NCBI GenBank assembly: GCA_036389155.1
Contig: DASVQN010000021.1
Location: forward strand, 44,129 to 108,128
Direction of reading: 5' to 3'
DNA length: 64,000 nucleotides
Source: CADCVT01 sp036389155
GTDB taxonomy: Bacteria; Actinomycetota; Thermoleophilia; Solirubrobacterales; Solirubrobacteraceae
Shown here: positions 50,667 through 59,614 of the stretch, piece after piece
How the letters are laid out: each line of letters opens with the position of its first letter
How positions within the stretch are numbered: position 1 is the stretch's first letter
The notes under the pieces: model-generated
Database searches by the model: none
Told to the model about the DNA's origin: nothing
Seen by the model: the letters and a program-made list of their open reading frames with translations, nothing else
Program-made: the position numbers and the translations under genes

Positions 50667-50948
50667 GTGGCGCGTCGCGGCGAGCCACGCGACAAAGCCC
50701 GTGATGATGTCCGCCTCGCACTGCGCGAGGGGTTGGCCCAAGGGCTCCGAGAGCACCTCCCTGGCGCGGTCGGCATCGTCACGAAAGGCGTGCCCATCTG
50801 CGCGCTGAGCGGGTTCGCGCACTTCGTTCTCGGTGTAAGCGTCTCCGATACCGCCCTCGCAACGCTTCTTGCGGCGGCGGGGGTAAGCGCCGCCGGATTT
50901 CGGCGGGGAGCGAAGCGCGCAGCGCTTCCGGTTCGCTCGTCGAAGTGA
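50667..50948 (+). CDS. Small protein with hydrophobic centre, 93 residues
   Basis: GTG 50667 has a strong GAGAGGAG site 6 bases upstream. Basic amphipathic N-terminus (RRGEPRDKARDDVRLALREG), then a hydrophobic half (ICALSGFAHFVLGVSVSDTA, LATLLAAAGVSAAGF) that could be one or two membrane helices, and a basic tail. Divergent from the P-loop ATPase gene at 48525; the two may share regulation. No family recognised. Confidence 0.6.
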   Translation: MARRGEPRDKARDDVRLALREGLAQGLREHLPGAVGIVTKGVPICALSGFAHFVLGVSVSDTALATLLAAAGVSAAGFRRGAKRAALPVRSSK

Positions 50949-51638
50949 GGTCTCTCCGTACCGTCAGGATCCCGGCGTTCTCCGGCGCGGCGCGAAGTGG
51001 TGCAGGGCACCGGCGTGGCCGGAGCGCGCATCCGAGAGAGTCCGAAACTCGTCGTTGGGCAAACTTCTGCGTCGGGCGAGACGGCGGGGCCCACGGCGGT
51101 TAGGAGAATCGCCCTGTGGGGATGGCTTCCACCGCCTCGAACGGACGGTCATCGATGTGGATCGCGCACGGTAGCCGCGGTCGTGGAAGAACTCGACCAG
51201 TTCGTGCGCATGGTCGTAGACGGCGTTCCGCCGCGTGAGACCAAGCAGATATCAGCTTCGGCGTGCTCAGCCGTATTCACCGCGTAGCGCGCTTCCGGCC
51301 CGAGCCGGACGTGCGTCGCATGCGTCGGCGAGCCTGGATGGCCGACGTGCGGAGTGCAACTCGACACGGAGGTCGCGGCCGGCGACGTCGTCATGATCGT
51401 TAGCGCGTACGTACGCGCCTCCGCGTACCGGATGGGCGTGAGGATGTCGGATCTCCGCTCGTTCGGCCGAGATCGACTATGACGAAACCGCTCGGCTCGA
51501 TCTCATCTATGCGCAGAGTTGTCGTTGTCGCGCGACTCCGAGATCTTGGTCCGCACCCTTCCCGAGGTCCTGCTCCGCGACGAGGACGGGTCACGTCCGG
51601 CGCGCGAGCCTTACACGGCGGCCCTATGACCTGACTTC
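50949..51638. other. 690-base stretch without a supported gene
   Basis: Frames on both strands are open in places (for example minus strand 51149-51394), but none has a convincing start or composition. Possibly decayed coding sequence. Confidence 0.35.
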
Positions 51639-52493
51639 TCAGCGTTCGCGGCGCGCCTTGCGCGAGAGCAGCTGTTCGAGCGTGCTGCCCTCGTGCACCG
51701 CAAGTGCGTCCCGGACCGCCTGCGCGTACTCCGCATCCGGGCCGTCATGCCGGCGCATCTGGTCGTCGATCGTGCGCCCGGTCTCCTGCTGCAACATCAA
51801 AGCGTTGACGAGAGCTGTCTTGGCGTCCTCCTGTCGCCTCTTGCGATCCTTGACCAGCCCGTACCGGTTTAGCTCGCACGTGCGGATCGTGCGCTCGCCG
51901 TACTCGCTGCCGTCCTTCGCGAAGGCACGCCCGTCGGTGCCGAATCCGATGTGCTCGGCAGGATCGGGCCCCCGGAACGGATGGAGGAGCAGCGGCTCCT
52001 CCGTGGCGTCGAGCGCGTCCACGTCGGGAGCCTCGCTCCGCGCGTAGACCCGCTCGCCCTCGATGGGGAACCGCACGTCTTTCGGCCCGTTGCAGTCGGG
52101 GCACGCCGGGACAAGGTTCTCCCAGCGGTAGGCGAGCCACCAATAGCCGCGGTGCGGTTGCCCGTCCGGTCCCTTGCACGGCGTGACGGAGCCGTTGCTC
52201 TCGACCTGAATCGCGCCCTTCTTTGGGCGGTAGTGCTCCGCGGCGCCCCTCGTCTGAGCAGCGAGGTCTCCCTGGCAGTAGGCGCACCGGTCCGCGAAGA
52301 TGTGCTTCAGCAGCCACGTCTTGTGATCGCGGTAGACCTGCGCCCGCACGTCGGGGTCCGGCGCGCCTCCGCTCGCGGTGGCCTCCTGAGCTTCCATGAG
52401 CTTCTGGGCGTCGTCCGCCCGGCGCTGCCAGCGAGCGAACTCGTCGGCGAGGGGAGGGGGGAGGTCGCCAGGGTCGAACGGCACCCGGTTCAC
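51639..52493 (-). CDS. PtuB/TIGR02646-like HNH nuclease, partner of the SIR2-ATPase
   Basis: 284 residues from GTG 52493, overlapping the ATPase stop by 4 bases. The nuclease core is RCAYCQGDLAAQTRGAAEHY, RPKKG, YWWLAYRWENLVPACPDCNG and PKDVRFP, which is the PtuB pattern (CxYC, EH(F/Y)RPK, W-LAY-W-NL-ACxxCN-x-K). The remainder is helical. In Septu systems PtuB is the effector nuclease held by PtuA-type ATPases (established for that family). Core residues look intact. Confidence 0.85.
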   Translation of the reverse strand: MNRVPFDPGDLPPPLADEFARWQRRADDAQKLMEAQEATASGGAPDPDVRAQVYRDHKTWLLKHIFADRCAYCQGDLAAQTRGAAEHYRPKKGAIQVESNGSVTPCKGPDGQPHRGYWWLAYRWENLVPACPDCNGPKDVRFPIEGERVYARSEAPDVDALDATEEPLLLHPFRGPDPAEHIGFGTDGRAFAKDGSEYGERTIRTCELNRYGLVKDRKRRQEDAKTALVNALMLQQETGRTIDDQMRRHDGPDAEYAQAVRDALAVHEGSTLEQLLSRKARRER

Positions 52494-54835
52494 CCGCCCC
52501 TCCCGGATTGGAGCCGGTTGAGGTAGCGCTCCGCCTCCGCCACGAGACGGTCCTGTTCCTCCGGCGGCTGCTCACGAACGCGCTCCGAGAGCCAGTCGCG
52601 AAAGAGGTCGATCGCGCGCTGTTCCTGCTCGGTCCGCTCGGCCGGCAGCTCGCCGAGTTGTTCGGCAAGCTCGCGCGCCCGTGCGTCGCGCTCGGGCACA
52701 CGGCCCTGCGCGAGCAGGTCGTTGTACTCGCGGACGAGCTCGTCCGTGGCGTGATCGAGCGGCGTCTCGAGGTCGAAGGCCGCGCTGGTGAGGATGTCAT
52801 CGGTCGTGCGGCCGCGGAACGACCGCTCGAGCGGTCTCGCGACCAGCCTCTTCCCGGCGTCACGCTCGAGATGGACCACCTCGTCCTCGCCCGCGTTCGC
52901 GACCACGAGCGGCGAATGCGTCGTCGCCAGCAGCTGCATCTTGGGGAATCGCTCCGCAAGGACCGGCAGGATGGCCTGCTGCCACTCGGGGTGCAGATGG
53001 ACGTCGATCTCGTCGATGAGGACGAGCACCGGCTGGTGCGTCGGCTCCTCGTACGCCTCGTAGACCTCGTACATGCGCTGGACGACGACGCCGACCCAAC
53101 CGAGGACCGACGCCATGCCCCGGCTTAGGAGATCGAACGTGATCGGGCCGTCGACGCCGGTGATCCGCACGTCCCATCTCTCGCGGTCGACGCCGTCGTA
53201 CTCGAACGGCGCGTCGGGGAGCAGGGCCTGCATCGTCCCAAAGAAGTCGTCGAGCATCCGCCGGTGGACGCCGCCGTGGGCACCGGACTCCGCGGCGCGG
53301 AGCTCGGTGTTGACGATCCACTGCTTGACGCTGTCGAGGCGCAGGTCCGCGGCGCCGGCGAGCATCGGGATCAGGTCGTCCGGCGCGGGTTCGCGTGCCT
53401 GCAACTTGGATGGCCCCAAGGGGTTCCCGGTCGACAGGCCTCGCAGCGCCGGGAACCCGAGCGCCAGCCACAGCCCCGCCTGGACGGGCGTGAAGCCATC
53501 GGCTTCCACAGTCACCGCTCTGTCGGACCGGTGAAGCCTCGTCATGTACGTCGCCGAGCCGACGCGCAGCTCGACGAACCCGGACGTCGCCTGCGTTCGC
53601 AGCATCGGCTGAGCGAGACGTTCGGTCTCCGCGGTGACCCCGGCGAGGGCGAGCGCGGCGGCGCGCAGGACCGATGTCTTCCCCGACCCGTTGTCACCGA
53701 GGAGGATCGTCCGCGGCGAACCGAGTGGGATGGTGAGGTCGACGAAGGGGCCGACGTTCCCGAGCCGGAGCGAGCGGAGCTGGTGATCGTCGGGATCGGC
53801 CGCCCCCGGGCGCCGGCGCGCGGCGGCCAGAGCGCGGCTCAGCAGCAGTGCGAACTGCTCGACCTCTCGGGCGGCCTCCTCGCCCTCGTAGAACAGCAAC
53901 CGGACGCCGTGGCGCTCGAGCAGCGCTTCGGCCTCCAGCTCGGTCTCCCGATCCCAGCGCAGCAGCGCAAAGTGTGGTGCTGCGTCGCTGCGCCGCGCTC
54001 GGCTCAGGAACTGCCGGATCGCCTCGACGGACGCGCCCACGAACAGCATCGTGCGCGTCGTGGCGATGGTGGCGAGGAATCGCGCGTAGTCCCGATTGCG
54101 CAGGACAGCGTCCTCGTAGTCCTCCGCCGAGAGGATGAGGCTGCCTGAGGAGGCGAGTGAGCCCCGCGTCTCGACGAGGAAGCGCTCGTTCTTGCGCAGG
54201 AGCTCGCTCCACGATCCGGGATAGCGCGCGTCGAAGCGCCGGACGTCGACCGACTTGAACGATTGCGCGACATAGCCGCTGACGTCGTCGGTGATCACCC
54301 CGGCAAACGGGAGCTCGACCAGCGCGTCCACGCCCGCGGCGCGGCGCGGGCGCACGCGATCGAGCGTCCTCAGCAGCCGCGCCTCGAGCACGTCCGGCGG
54401 GACCCGGGCCACGAGCCGATCGGCCGCGAGGTCGGCTCGGCCGGCTGTAGCCCGGCTGGCGAGATCCTCCCAGTACTCGGGGTCCTCCTCCGTCCGCGCC
54501 AGCGATCGCGCCACGCCGGCGATCAGCTCAGCCGTCGTCGGGATCCCGCCCATCGCGGCTACGCCGGAACCGGCGTACAGCACACATTCGCCTGTCGCGA
54601 GCGCCCGCACCAAAGCGTCCGGCGGAACGGCGTTCGCGCGGTGACGTTGGCGCGGCTTCTGTGGCCCCGCTCGCGGCGCGCCCGTTGTTCTCGTGGCCTC
54701 GTCGCGTGCGACCTCGAGGGCCGTCCGACTAGGGGATGCGTCCTCGGCGTACGCCGAGCGGCTGCGCCGACGCGTGATGAGCGCGCCCAGGAGCAGGCCT
54801 AGCAACGCCGCTATCACGCCGATCAGGATCTCCAC
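52490..54835 (-). CDS. Membrane-anchored SIR2 domain fused to a PtuA-like ABC ATPase
   Basis: 781 residues from GTG 54835, where the protein starts at its membrane helix (VEILIGVIAALLGLLLGALI). A GTG at 54886 adds 17 residues. After a basic linker comes a SIR2-like NAD-binding domain (about residues 75-315): ECVLYAGSGVAAMGGIPTTA, GVITDDVSGYV, then FVGASVEAIRQFL. The ATPase follows: LRLGNVGPFVDLTIPLG, Walker A ILLGDNGSGKTSVLRAA, LIDEIDVHLHPEWQQAILPV and QLLATTHSPLVVANA. This is the AAA_15/OLD-type ABC plan of PtuA. Coupled to a PtuB-like HNH gene. A SIR2 NADase plus nuclease suggests an abortive-infection module; that is inference. Confidence 0.87.
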   Translation of the reverse strand: MEILIGVIAALLGLLLGALITRRRSRSAYAEDASPSRTALEVARDEATRTTGAPRAGPQKPRQRHRANAVPPDALVRALATGECVLYAGSGVAAMGGIPTTAELIAGVARSLARTEEDPEYWEDLASRATAGRADLAADRLVARVPPDVLEARLLRTLDRVRPRRAAGVDALVELPFAGVITDDVSGYVAQSFKSVDVRRFDARYPGSWSELLRKNERFLVETRGSLASSGSLILSAEDYEDAVLRNRDYARFLATIATTRTMLFVGASVEAIRQFLSRARRSDAAPHFALLRWDRETELEAEALLERHGVRLLFYEGEEAAREVEQFALLLSRALAAARRRPGAADPDDHQLRSLRLGNVGPFVDLTIPLGSPRTILLGDNGSGKTSVLRAAALALAGVTAETERLAQPMLRTQATSGFVELRVGSATYMTRLHRSDRAVTVEADGFTPVQAGLWLALGFPALRGLSTGNPLGPSKLQAREPAPDDLIPMLAGAADLRLDSVKQWIVNTELRAAESGAHGGVHRRMLDDFFGTMQALLPDAPFEYDGVDRERWDVRITGVDGPITFDLLSRGMASVLGWVGVVVQRMYEVYEAYEEPTHQPVLVLIDEIDVHLHPEWQQAILPVLAERFPKMQLLATTHSPLVVANAGEDEVVHLERDAGKRLVARPLERSFRGRTTDDILTSAAFDLETPLDHATDELVREYNDLLAQGRVPERDARARELAEQLGELPAERTEQEQRAIDLFRDWLSERVREQPPEEQDRLVAEAERYLNRLQSGRGG

Positions 54836-55825
54836 ACTTGAAGTATCGCCCGTCGCGCAGAGTCGCGCCCAAGGCTGCGTCGTCACCCGCCGCGGGCATC
54901 GGGAGCGGCACGTCGTCCCCGCCGCACCCCTTTACCGCCGTCGCGACGGCGAGCCACTGAAGCTCCGCGCGCAGCCGCTCGATGGCTGCGAGCCGGACGA
55001 GGTCGCCGAGTCGCGGCGCATCTGCGGCTCGGGTTCCGGCTCCGCGACGAGCGCATGCCGCGTTCGAGCTCTTGCGCATTGTCGTGCCCGCCAGAGGTCC
55101 CGCCGGAAGAGGACCCGGACCTGGAGTCGGCGTCGCGAGCCTTCTTCGAGACCCTCGGATGGCTGCTTGAGATACGCGCGCTGAGACGCCCGCGCCTACG
55201 CGTGAAGGCCCGATGTGTGCGTCGTCGGAACCCCGACCAGCACCGGGCAGCGGTTGGAGTCGTCTCGCGCGCTCGGGAGCGTGAACGCTCGGGCGCGCCC
55301 GAAAAAGGCCGTAGTCGACGCACCTCGCTCGTGGCCGCGATGAGCAGCCGCCCGGCGCGGATGTCGCCGAAGTAGCCGCGCTTGCCGTCGTCACCGGTCG
55401 AGCAGCCGTGCACGCCACACGCCCACGGCTCGGACAGGCTGCCTCGGCTTCGCCCGGTCGGTCGGCCAGGTCGATCGGCGTGATAGCTGGCCGGTAGTAG
55501 ACCATCGCGTCGGCTGGAAGCAGCTCTCGCATCAGGCCCGGACCTCGCGGGACGCGCCGCGCGCTCATTCGGCGCGCTACCAAGGGCGATCAGGCTGTCA
55601 CGGCGACGGCGATGCTTGCGGCTCCCCTCAAGCCGTGCGATGCTACGTGCTGGCTTCCGTACGGGCGCTGCCAGTGGACCAAATCGTCCCGGATCGCGCC
55701 CAGGCTTTTCCTCTTCGAATCCTCCTTCGCCCGGCTTAGCCTCGCACCGAGGCCGCAGGACGCCGCGTCGCTGGCGCGGCTCCCGCCGGTCTCGGAAACA
55801 CCCACACGGGAGTAAGGAGAGAGCA
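54836..55825. other. 990-base stretch with decayed sequence
   Basis: No intact gene supported. Minus-strand fragments such as RELLPADAMVYYRPAITPID (55470-55560) and KRGYFGDIRAGRLLIAATSE (near 55330-55410) look like former coding sequence in different frames. The last 30 bases hold the AAGGAGAGAG ribosome binding site of the next gene. Confidence 0.4.
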
Positions 55826-56164
55826 GTGCCACATCATCATCACCTCGGCCCGCGCCTGCCGCACCACCATCCGCGCGGGCCCCACGGCACCGACGGGCCC
55901 GAGTGGTTCTTCAACGCCGTGGGCGACGTCGACCGCGTCACGCTGTTCAACCAGATCGCGGAGATCGCCGCCGAGCTCGCCGGCTCCGGAGCCACCAAGC
56001 TCGGCACGACCGAGATCGAGATCCCGGACGACGTCCACGGCACCGTCAGGTTCGAGCGCACGCCGCACGGGACGCTCGCGATCGTTCTGAAGGCGGAGTG
56101 GTCCGGCGCGCTCAGCCTGCCGGTCTCGTCCCCGATCGGCGCGCTGCGCAACGGTGACGAGTGA
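55826..56164 (+). CDS. Amphi-Trp-type small protein with His-rich N-terminus
   Basis: 112 residues from GTG with a good AAGGAG site. Begins with a His/Pro-rich segment (HHHHLGPRLPHHHPRGPHG). The body alternates helix and strands (VTLFNQIAEIAAELAGSGAT, EIEIPDDVHGTVRFERTPHG) and ends TLAIVLKAEW, resembling the amphi-Trp domain (helix, then strands with ELELxW). The family call is tentative. Overlaps the membrane gene by 4 bases. Confidence 0.6.
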   Translation: MPHHHHLGPRLPHHHPRGPHGTDGPEWFFNAVGDVDRVTLFNQIAEIAAELAGSGATKLGTTEIEIPDDVHGTVRFERTPHGTLAIVLKAEWSGALSLPVSSPIGALRNGDE

Positions 56165-57768
56165 CGTCGACTACCACCAGGAACGGGTCGGCCAGCCCGA
56201 CGGCCGACCCGCCCGGCGGTCCGCGCGACCCGGTGCCCGCGTCGCCGGCCGTCACCTCGGTCGCGGAGGCCGTGCGCGACATGCTCGCGCGCCGGTCGTT
56301 CGGGCTGCGCGACGCCGAGCAGCTCATCGGCTCGCTGCCGGGGATCCCCGCGACCACCCGCGCGCAGGCGCTCGAGGCGGTGCCGTTCGTCTTCGGCGCG
56401 CGCTCGGCGCCGCCGGCGAACCGGTCGCTCCACGCGCTCGCGACCGTGGTATCCGACCACTTCGAGGAGCCGATCGACCTCGGCGCCCTCCTCACGGCGC
56501 CGACGCGGCTCGGGCGTGCGGCGCGCGACGTCTTCGCCGCGATGACGTTCGTCCTGGCCCTGTGGATCGTGATCGGCGGGCTGCTCACCGGGCAGAGCGC
56601 CCTGCTCGGCGACGAGGGCCCGGTCGCCAGCCTCGCCGCGTTCGGTGCCGCCCTCCTCGTGCTCGGCCTGCTCGAGGCCGCCCACATCGGCGCCGCGTCG
56701 CTCGCGGCGGCCGACGTCAGCGCCCTGGCGACGACGCACCCGCGCCTCCAGCGCCTGCACTGCCACATCGACACGAAGGAGAAGCTCGAGCACTACCTCG
56801 GCGCCCGCCAGCTCGGCGTCGTCCTCGTCGTCTTCGTGATCGCGGAGGTCACGAGGTTCTCCGGCCTCGAGACGATGCCGGGAACCACAGTGGCCATACC
56901 GGACGAGGCCGGCTTCCTCCTGCACATCGGCGCGCCGGGGGCGCTCGTCGTGCTCGCGATCGCCCAGGTGGCTCCGCAGGTCATCGCGGCGCAGCAGCCG
57001 GCCGGCCTCATGAACAACCCCGTCGTCGCGGGCGCCTTCTACGGGACGCTCGCCCTCGGCAAGCTCGGGCTGGCCAAGCCCGGCGCGTGGCTGGTCGCCG
57101 CGTTCCGCCGCTACGAGCGGATCCCGTCGGCGCCGCGCGTGCGGTTCGAGAGCACGACCCGCGACGTCGACCGCCACGGGATCGTGACCGTCCGGCGCCA
57201 CCTGACGGTCGGCGAGGTGAACGCCGCGCTCGAGGCGGAGACCGCCGTGGAGTTCCACGAGGGCGCGGCTGTCACGAGCTACGTCGACTCGACGCTGACG
57301 GTCGCCGAGCAGCCGACCACGCTGTCCATGCGCTCGGTCCTCCGCAGGGGCGAGGAGGTGCTCCCGACCGTGCCGGGCGAGCTCGAGGACGAGCGCCTGC
57401 CGGGCGGCGCCCTGCGCGTCCGCTGCGGCGCCTCGCCGATCGTCGGGGCGTTCGGCGGCGGCGACACGCTCGCGACCACCCTGCACGCGACGTTCGACGA
57501 GCGTCCCGTCGAGGACGTCGTGGTCATCGACCGCCCCGTGCACGCGGTCCTCATGCGCGTGCGGTTCGACGCCGCTCCCGTGCCGTTCCCGCCCGCAACG
57601 CTGACGACGGCGCGCATCGGCGAGGGCGGCCTTACCGACCTGCGCGACCCGACGACGCAGGCGATCGCGCCCACGATCGGCGAGGACGGCACGGTGGAGC
57701 TGGCGGCGACCGTGCTCTTCCCGGAGCCGGGCACCGTCCTGCGGCTGGCGTGGGCGGTCGCGCGGTGA
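56161..57768 (+). CDS. Multi-pass membrane protein with soluble C-terminal domain
   Basis: 535 residues from GTG 56161. Residues 1-120 are soluble. Four to five hydrophobic helices follow (about 125-310), including LLVLGLLEAAHIGAASLAAA and LVVLAIAQVAPQVIAAQ, loosely like the DUF21 membrane region of CNNM/CorC proteins (S-A-x-x-A-x, later E-x-x-P-K). The last 200 residues are beta-rich (VRFESTTRDVDRHGIVTVRR, VPGELEDERLPGG). Family uncertain. Central gene of a three-gene operon with the amphi-Trp-type gene and an ABC exporter, all with 4-base overlaps. Confidence 0.7.
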   Translation: MTSTTTRNGSASPTADPPGGPRDPVPASPAVTSVAEAVRDMLARRSFGLRDAEQLIGSLPGIPATTRAQALEAVPFVFGARSAPPANRSLHALATVVSDHFEEPIDLGALLTAPTRLGRAARDVFAAMTFVLALWIVIGGLLTGQSALLGDEGPVASLAAFGAALLVLGLLEAAHIGAASLAAADVSALATTHPRLQRLHCHIDTKEKLEHYLGARQLGVVLVVFVIAEVTRFSGLETMPGTTVAIPDEAGFLLHIGAPGALVVLAIAQVAPQVIAAQQPAGLMNNPVVAGAFYGTLALGKLGLAKPGAWLVAAFRRYERIPSAPRVRFESTTRDVDRHGIVTVRRHLTVGEVNAALEAETAVEFHEGAAVTSYVDSTLTVAEQPTTLSMRSVLRRGEEVLPTVPGELEDERLPGGALRVRCGASPIVGAFGGGDTLATTLHATFDERPVEDVVVIDRPVHAVLMRVRFDAAPVPFPPATLTTARIGEGGLTDLRDPTTQAIAPTIGEDGTVELAATVLFPEPGTVLRLAWAVAR

Positions 57769-59570
57769 GGATGCGCAGGGAGGACGAGCGGCGCGTCGGG
57801 GGCTCTGTCCGCATGCTGGGCCGGACGCTCGGCGCGCTTTCGCGGCGGCAGCGCCTGGCGATCGGCGCCGGGACCGCGGCGATGCTCGGCGCGAGCGCCC
57901 TCGCCGCGGTCTTCCCGGTCCTCGCGGGCTCGCTTATCGACCAGGCCGTCGGCGGGCGCGCCGCGGTCTCGCTAACGGGGGCGATGGACGAGCTCATGGT
58001 CATCGTCGGGGTCGTGCTGCTCCAGCAGGTGCTCACCGTCGTCCGGCGCCAGCTCGTCGAGAACGCGGCGACGACCTACGAGCGCGACCAGCGGACCGCT
58101 GCCTACGAGAAGCTGATCCGCCTCGACCTCGGGGAGGTCCGCGACGACCAGATCGGGCGCCTCCTCGGCGGCGGCAACCGCGCGGCCGAGGGCGCGGTCA
58201 AGCTGCTCAAGCTGGCCGGGCTCGACCTGGTGCCCGCGGTGACGCTCGCCGTGTGCGCGATCATCGTCGCCTTCACGCGCAACGAGGTCGTCGCTCTGGT
58301 CATGCTCGGCGTCCTGCCGACCGGACTCGCGATCGTGTGGGCGCAGATCCGCAACCAGCGCGGCGTCCGGATCGACATCCGCGACACGAAGAGCGACATC
58401 GACGGCGGCATGACCGAGATCCTCTACTCGCTCGACGCGGTGCGCGCGAGCGGCGCCGAGGAGCACTTCGCCGGTGGCGTCCGCGAGATCTGCGACCGGC
58501 TGCGTCGCCGCGAGTACGACCACCACCGGGCGATGGCCCTCTGGGACGCGGTGAAGGCCGGCAACGAGGGGCTCTGGCTCTGCGCCGTGCTCGCCACCGC
58601 CATCACGCTCGCCGCCGGGGGCGACATGACCATCGGCGAGATCACGAGCTACCTGCTCCTGTTCGCGAGCGTCCTCACGCCGATCCGGGAGCTGCACCGC
58701 ATCCTCGACGAGTGGTCGGAGAGCACGACCCAGGCGGTCGACCACTTCGCGCTGCTCGACACGCCGGACGACGTCTCGTACGCGCCGGTCGCCGTCAGCG
58801 CCCCGGCCCGCGCGCACGTGCGCGAGGTGGCGCCGGCGGTGCGCGTCCGCGACGTGCGCTTCCGCTACGCGCCGGGCGAGCGCGCGGTCCTCGACGGCCT
58901 CGACCTCGACATCGCGCACGGCGAGCGCATCGGCATCGTCGGCCGCAACGGCTGCGGCAAGTCCACGCTCCTGCGGCTGTTGACCCGGCTCGCGCACGAC
59001 TATGAGGGGGAGATCGAGCTCTCCGGCGTCCCGCTCGAGCAGCTCGATCGCGCCGCCCTGGCCGGCTTCGTGGGCTACGTCCCGCAGCAGGCGCAGCTCT
59101 TCCGCGCGACCATCGCTGAGAACATCGGCCTGGGCCACCCCGGCATCGGCCCCGCGGAGATCGAGGCCGCGGCCGTGCTGGCCAGCGTCGACACCTTCGT
59201 CCGCCGGCTGCCGGACGGCTACGACACGATGGTCGCGGAGCGTGCCACGAACCTCTCCGGCGGCCAGCAGCAGCGGCTCTGCCTCGCGCGCGCGCTCGTG
59301 CGCAGGCCGCGGATCCTGCTCCTCGACGAGCCGACCTCGGCGCTCGACGCCGCGTCCGAGCGGCAGGTGACGGCCGCGGTCGAGGCGCTGGACGGCGTCA
59401 CCGTCGTCTCCGTCGCGCATCGCCTCCAGACCCTGCGGGGGTGCGACCGGGTGGTCGTCCTGGACAGCGGTCGCGTCGCTCAGTCCGGCACGTACGGTGA
59501 GCTGGCCAGCACAGACGGCCTGTTCGCGGAGCTCCTGCGCCAGGGCGGCAAGAGGCGGCGCGCCGCATGA
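57765..59570 (+). CDS. ABC transporter half-exporter (membrane plus ATPase)
   Basis: 601 residues from GTG overlapping the upstream stop (ATG 57771 also possible). Six-helix membrane domain (about 30-310), then the nucleotide-binding domain: Walker A GIVGRNGCGKSTLLRLLTR, Q-loop YVPQQAQLF, signature NLSGGQQQRLCLARALV, Walker B ILLLDEPTSALD and H-loop VVSVAHRLQ. All catalytic residues are present. Layout is of type-I exporters of peptides, lipids or toxins; such exporters act as dimers. Cargo may be linked to the two preceding genes. No peptidase-C39 domain. Confidence 0.92.
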   Translation: MRMRREDERRVGGSVRMLGRTLGALSRRQRLAIGAGTAAMLGASALAAVFPVLAGSLIDQAVGGRAAVSLTGAMDELMVIVGVVLLQQVLTVVRRQLVENAATTYERDQRTAAYEKLIRLDLGEVRDDQIGRLLGGGNRAAEGAVKLLKLAGLDLVPAVTLAVCAIIVAFTRNEVVALVMLGVLPTGLAIVWAQIRNQRGVRIDIRDTKSDIDGGMTEILYSLDAVRASGAEEHFAGGVREICDRLRRREYDHHRAMALWDAVKAGNEGLWLCAVLATAITLAAGGDMTIGEITSYLLLFASVLTPIRELHRILDEWSESTTQAVDHFALLDTPDDVSYAPVAVSAPARAHVREVAPAVRVRDVRFRYAPGERAVLDGLDLDIAHGERIGIVGRNGCGKSTLLRLLTRLAHDYEGEIELSGVPLEQLDRAALAGFVGYVPQQAQLFRATIAENIGLGHPGIGPAEIEAAAVLASVDTFVRRLPDGYDTMVAERATNLSGGQQQRLCLARALVRRPRILLLDEPTSALDAASERQVTAAVEALDGVTVVSVAHRLQTLRGCDRVVVLDSGRVAQSGTYGELASTDGLFAELLRQGGKRRRAA

Positions 59571-59614
59571 CGGGATGCGGGGGCGAATAGGGTCCCCCCA
59601 GCACCGCTCAGGCG

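Noticed and set aside
57972..59420. 482-residue minus-strand frame opposite the ABC exporter
   Set aside because: Shadow frame; the plus strand has all ABC motifs.
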